From Natronincola peptidivorans (lineage in GTDB: Bacteria; Bacillota; Clostridia; Peptostreptococcales; Natronincolaceae), in contig NZ_FOHU01000010.1 of NCBI RefSeq assembly GCF_900111615.1, forward strand, positions 1 to 64,000: DNA of 64,000 bases. Reading direction: 5' to 3'. The position numbers and the translations under genes are program-made. Positions within the stretch are counted from its first letter, which is position 1, and each line of letters starts with the position of its first letter. Of this stretch, positions 62,140 to 64,000 are shown in pieces. A model generated the notes under the pieces. That model was not told the origin of the DNA. It ran no database searches and saw nothing but the letters and a program-made list of their open reading frames with translations.

Positions 62140-63975
62140 CTATTTATCTTCTTCATCCTTAACTTCTTCATACTCTGCATCTACTACATTGTCATCTTTT
62201 TGTTGTCCTGCTTCTCCTTCAGCTTGCTGCTGACCTTCCTGTGCTTGTTGATACATTTGCTGAGAAATGGCATGGAAAGCATTTGTTAAGTCTTCTATAG
62301 CTTTTTTCATTTCTTCAACATCATCAGCCTCTAGTGCTTTCTTAAGCTTTTCTACTTCAGCTTTAACTTTTTCTTCATCTTCCTTACTGACCTTGCCCTC
62401 AACCTCTTTTAATGTCTTTTCTGTTTGGTAGATTAAAGAATCTGCTTGATTCCTAACTTCTATTTTTTCCTTACGCTTTTTATCTTCTTCGGCATGCAAC
62501 TCAGCTTCCTTTACCTTGGCCTCTATGTCCTCATCAGACAGCTTGGTAGAAGCAGAAATTGTTATTTTTTGATCCTTACCTGTCCCTAGATCCTTTGCAG
62601 ATACGTTTACTATGCCATTGGCATCTATATCAAAGGTCACTTCTATTTGAGGCACTCCTCTTGGTGCTGGTGGAATTCCTGTCAACTCAAATCTGCCTAG
62701 GGTTGTATTGTCAGCCGCCATTTGTCTTTCTCCTTGGAGCACATGAATATCTACCGCTGGTTGATTATCAGCAGCCGTAGAAAAAGTCTGGCTTTTCTTT
62801 GTAGGTATGGTGGTATTTCTTTCAATCAATTTTGTAAATACGCCGCCTAAGGTTTCGATTCCTAAAGACAGTGGTGTTACATCTAGTAGTAGAACATCCT
62901 TTACCTCACCAGTTAATACGCCGGCTTGGATTGCTGCACCTAGGGCTACACATTCGTCTGGATTGATGCCCTTGTGAGGGTCTTTTCCTGTGATCTTTTT
63001 AACTGCTTCCTGAACAGCTGGTATACGGGTGGAACCCCCTACTAATATCACCTTATCAATATCCTGTGGAGAAAGCTTTGCATCTTCCAATGCCTTTCTC
63101 ATAGGCTCTGTTGTTTTTTCTACTAAATGAGCAGAAATTTCCTCAAACTTTGCTCTGCTCAAGTCAATATTTAAATGCTTTGGTCCAGTATTGGTGGCTG
63201 TAATAAAAGGAAGATTAATATTGGTGCTCATGGTACTGGAAAGCTCTTTTTTGGCTTTTTCAGCAGCATCCTTTAATCGTTGTAAAGACATTTTATCTTG
63301 TCGTAAATCAATACCTTCTTGCTTTTTAAATTCTTCTGCAATATAGTCCATGACCACTTGATCAAAATCATCTCCACCTAAAAGGTTGTTACCATGAGTT
63401 GCCAACACTTCAAAAACGCCATCTCCTAGCTCTAGAATGGATACATCAAATGTACCACCGCCTAAGTCATAAACCAATATTTTTTGTTGTTGTTCAGTTT
63501 TGTCTAAACCATATGCTAGAGATGCTGCAGTTGGCTCATTAATAATTCTTTGTACGTTTAAGCCCGCAATTTTTCCTGCATCCTTTGTTGCTTGTTTTTG
63601 ACTATCAGCAAAATATGCTGGTACTGTAATAACTACATCTGTTACTTTTTCTCCTAAGTATGCTTCTGCATCTGCTTTAAGTTTTTGTAGAATGATTGCA
63701 GAAATGTCCTGTGGTGTATAATCCTTCCCATCAATGTTTTCCTTATAATCAGTTCCCATATGTCTTTTTATAGATAGAATTGTTTTGTCTGGATTTGTTA
63801 TAGCTTGTCTTTTTGCAGGCTCTCCTACAATTCTTTCCCCATCCTTACCAAAAGCAACAATAGAGGGTGTAGTTCTGTTTCCTTCAGAATTTGGTATTAC
63901 AGTGGGTTCCCCTCCTTCTAATACTGCAACACATGAATTGGTTGTACCTAAGTCAATACCTATTACTTTACCCAT
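62140..63975 (-). CDS. dnaK: chaperone DnaK (Hsp70)
   Basis: 611 residues, full length. The ATPase domain shows [25 protein letters not shown] and the [11 protein letters not shown] phosphate-binding motif. The substrate domain has [17 protein letters not shown]. The helical lid ends in the acidic [15 protein letters not shown], close to the canonical EEVD-like bacterial tail. AGGAGG precedes the ATG. Upstream hrcA-grpE would lie beyond the right edge, so heat-shock control elements are not visible here. Confidence 0.98.
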   Translation of the reverse strand: MGKVIGIDLGTTNSCVAVLEGGEPTVIPNSEGNRTTPSIVAFGKDGERIVGEPAKRQAITNPDKTILSIKRHMGTDYKENIDGKDYTPQDISAIILQKLKADAEAYLGEKVTDVVITVPAYFADSQKQATKDAGKIAGLNVQRIINEPTAASLAYGLDKTEQQQKILVYDLGGGTFDVSILELGDGVFEVLATHGNNLLGGDDFDQVVMDYIAEEFKKQEGIDLRQDKMSLQRLKDAAEKAKKELSSTMSTNINLPFITATNTGPKHLNIDLSRAKFEEISAHLVEKTTEPMRKALEDAKLSPQDIDKVILVGGSTRIPAVQEAVKKITGKDPHKGINPDECVALGAAIQAGVLTGEVKDVLLLDVTPLSLGIETLGGVFTKLIERNTTIPTKKSQTFSTAADNQPAVDIHVLQGERQMAADNTTLGRFELTGIPPAPRGVPQIEVTFDIDANGIVNVSAKDLGTGKDQKITISASTKLSDEDIEAKVKEAELHAEEDKKRKEKIEVRNQADSLIYQTEKTLKEVEGKVSKEDEEKVKAEVEKLKKALEADDVEEMKKAIEDLTNAFHAISQQMYQQAQEGQQQAEGEAGQQKDDNVVDAEYEEVKDEEDK

Positions 63976-64000
63976 TTCTATTTCCTCCTTCTATGTTTAA

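Overview
The window looks like a chromosomal segment of a low-GC, endospore-forming anaerobe of the class Clostridia. The evidence is a GerA/GerC/GerB germination operon, the sporulation genes yqfC and yqfD, a PPDK plus PpsR pair, a T-box-controlled class II glycyl-tRNA synthetase, yqzL, and the order dnaK-dnaJ-prmA-rsmE-mtaB. An Alkaliphilus-like genus is my best guess from gene content, not a proven assignment. Nearly every gene lies on the minus strand. The two plus-strand exceptions are a TetR regulator (2774-3397) and a copper-amine-oxidase-N/MORN protein (11533-12420).

Region 1 (1-12.4 kb) is accessory envelope and signalling DNA. A very large secreted repeat protein runs off the left edge. 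It is transcribed from a near-consensus promoter with a palindrome at the start site, divergently from a TetR gene. Next come four lipoproteins sharing a lipobox plus a charged EEELR-EIRAE stalk, a sensor histidine kinase that itself carries a lipobox and a sensor domain related to one of those lipoproteins, and an OmpR-type response regulator. A 20-bp element is shared by the kinase promoter region and the lipoprotein operon promoter region. I regard this as the best candidate for an undescribed system.

Region 2 (12.5-24.6 kb) is a sugar regulon. It has a ribose-type ABC transporter (ATPase, permease, lipoprotein binding protein), a LacI repressor, and six enzymes: FucU-type mutarotase, MDR sugar dehydrogenase, amidohydrolase-2 lactonase, MDR hexonate dehydrogenase, tagaturonate reductase and altronate dehydratase. 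In order, these would convert an L-galactose-like aldose to 2-keto-3-deoxygluconate. Three palindromes of the TTGAAACGTTTCAA type sit at the two control regions.

Region 3 (25.1-35.8 kb) holds the germination operon (gerA, gerC, a small 2-TM gene, gerB), a HEPN/MNT toxin-antitoxin pair, a fragment of a type I methylase gene, an M28 peptidase, a double MerR regulator, a P-loop kinase, a VOC protein, a broken marR and an XRE/membrane-protein pair. Three intergenic copies of a repeat resembling the 3' end of ppdK are scattered here.

Region 4 (35.9-64 kb) is conserved housekeeping DNA. It contains ppdK-ppsR-ccpN-like; glyS with its T-box; DUF4342, recO, yqzL, era, cdd, a DUF3048 lipoprotein, a DgkA-PAP2 fusion, ybeY, pgpH, phoH, yqfD and yqfC; then a membrane protein, floA and nfeD; an EEP-family phosphodiesterase; yqeY and rpsU; hinT; mtaB, rsmE, prmA, dnaJ and dnaK. 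Several start codons were moved inward from the longest reading frame where a Shine-Dalgarno sequence fitted better. No tRNA, rRNA, CRISPR array or intact insertion sequence was recognised.
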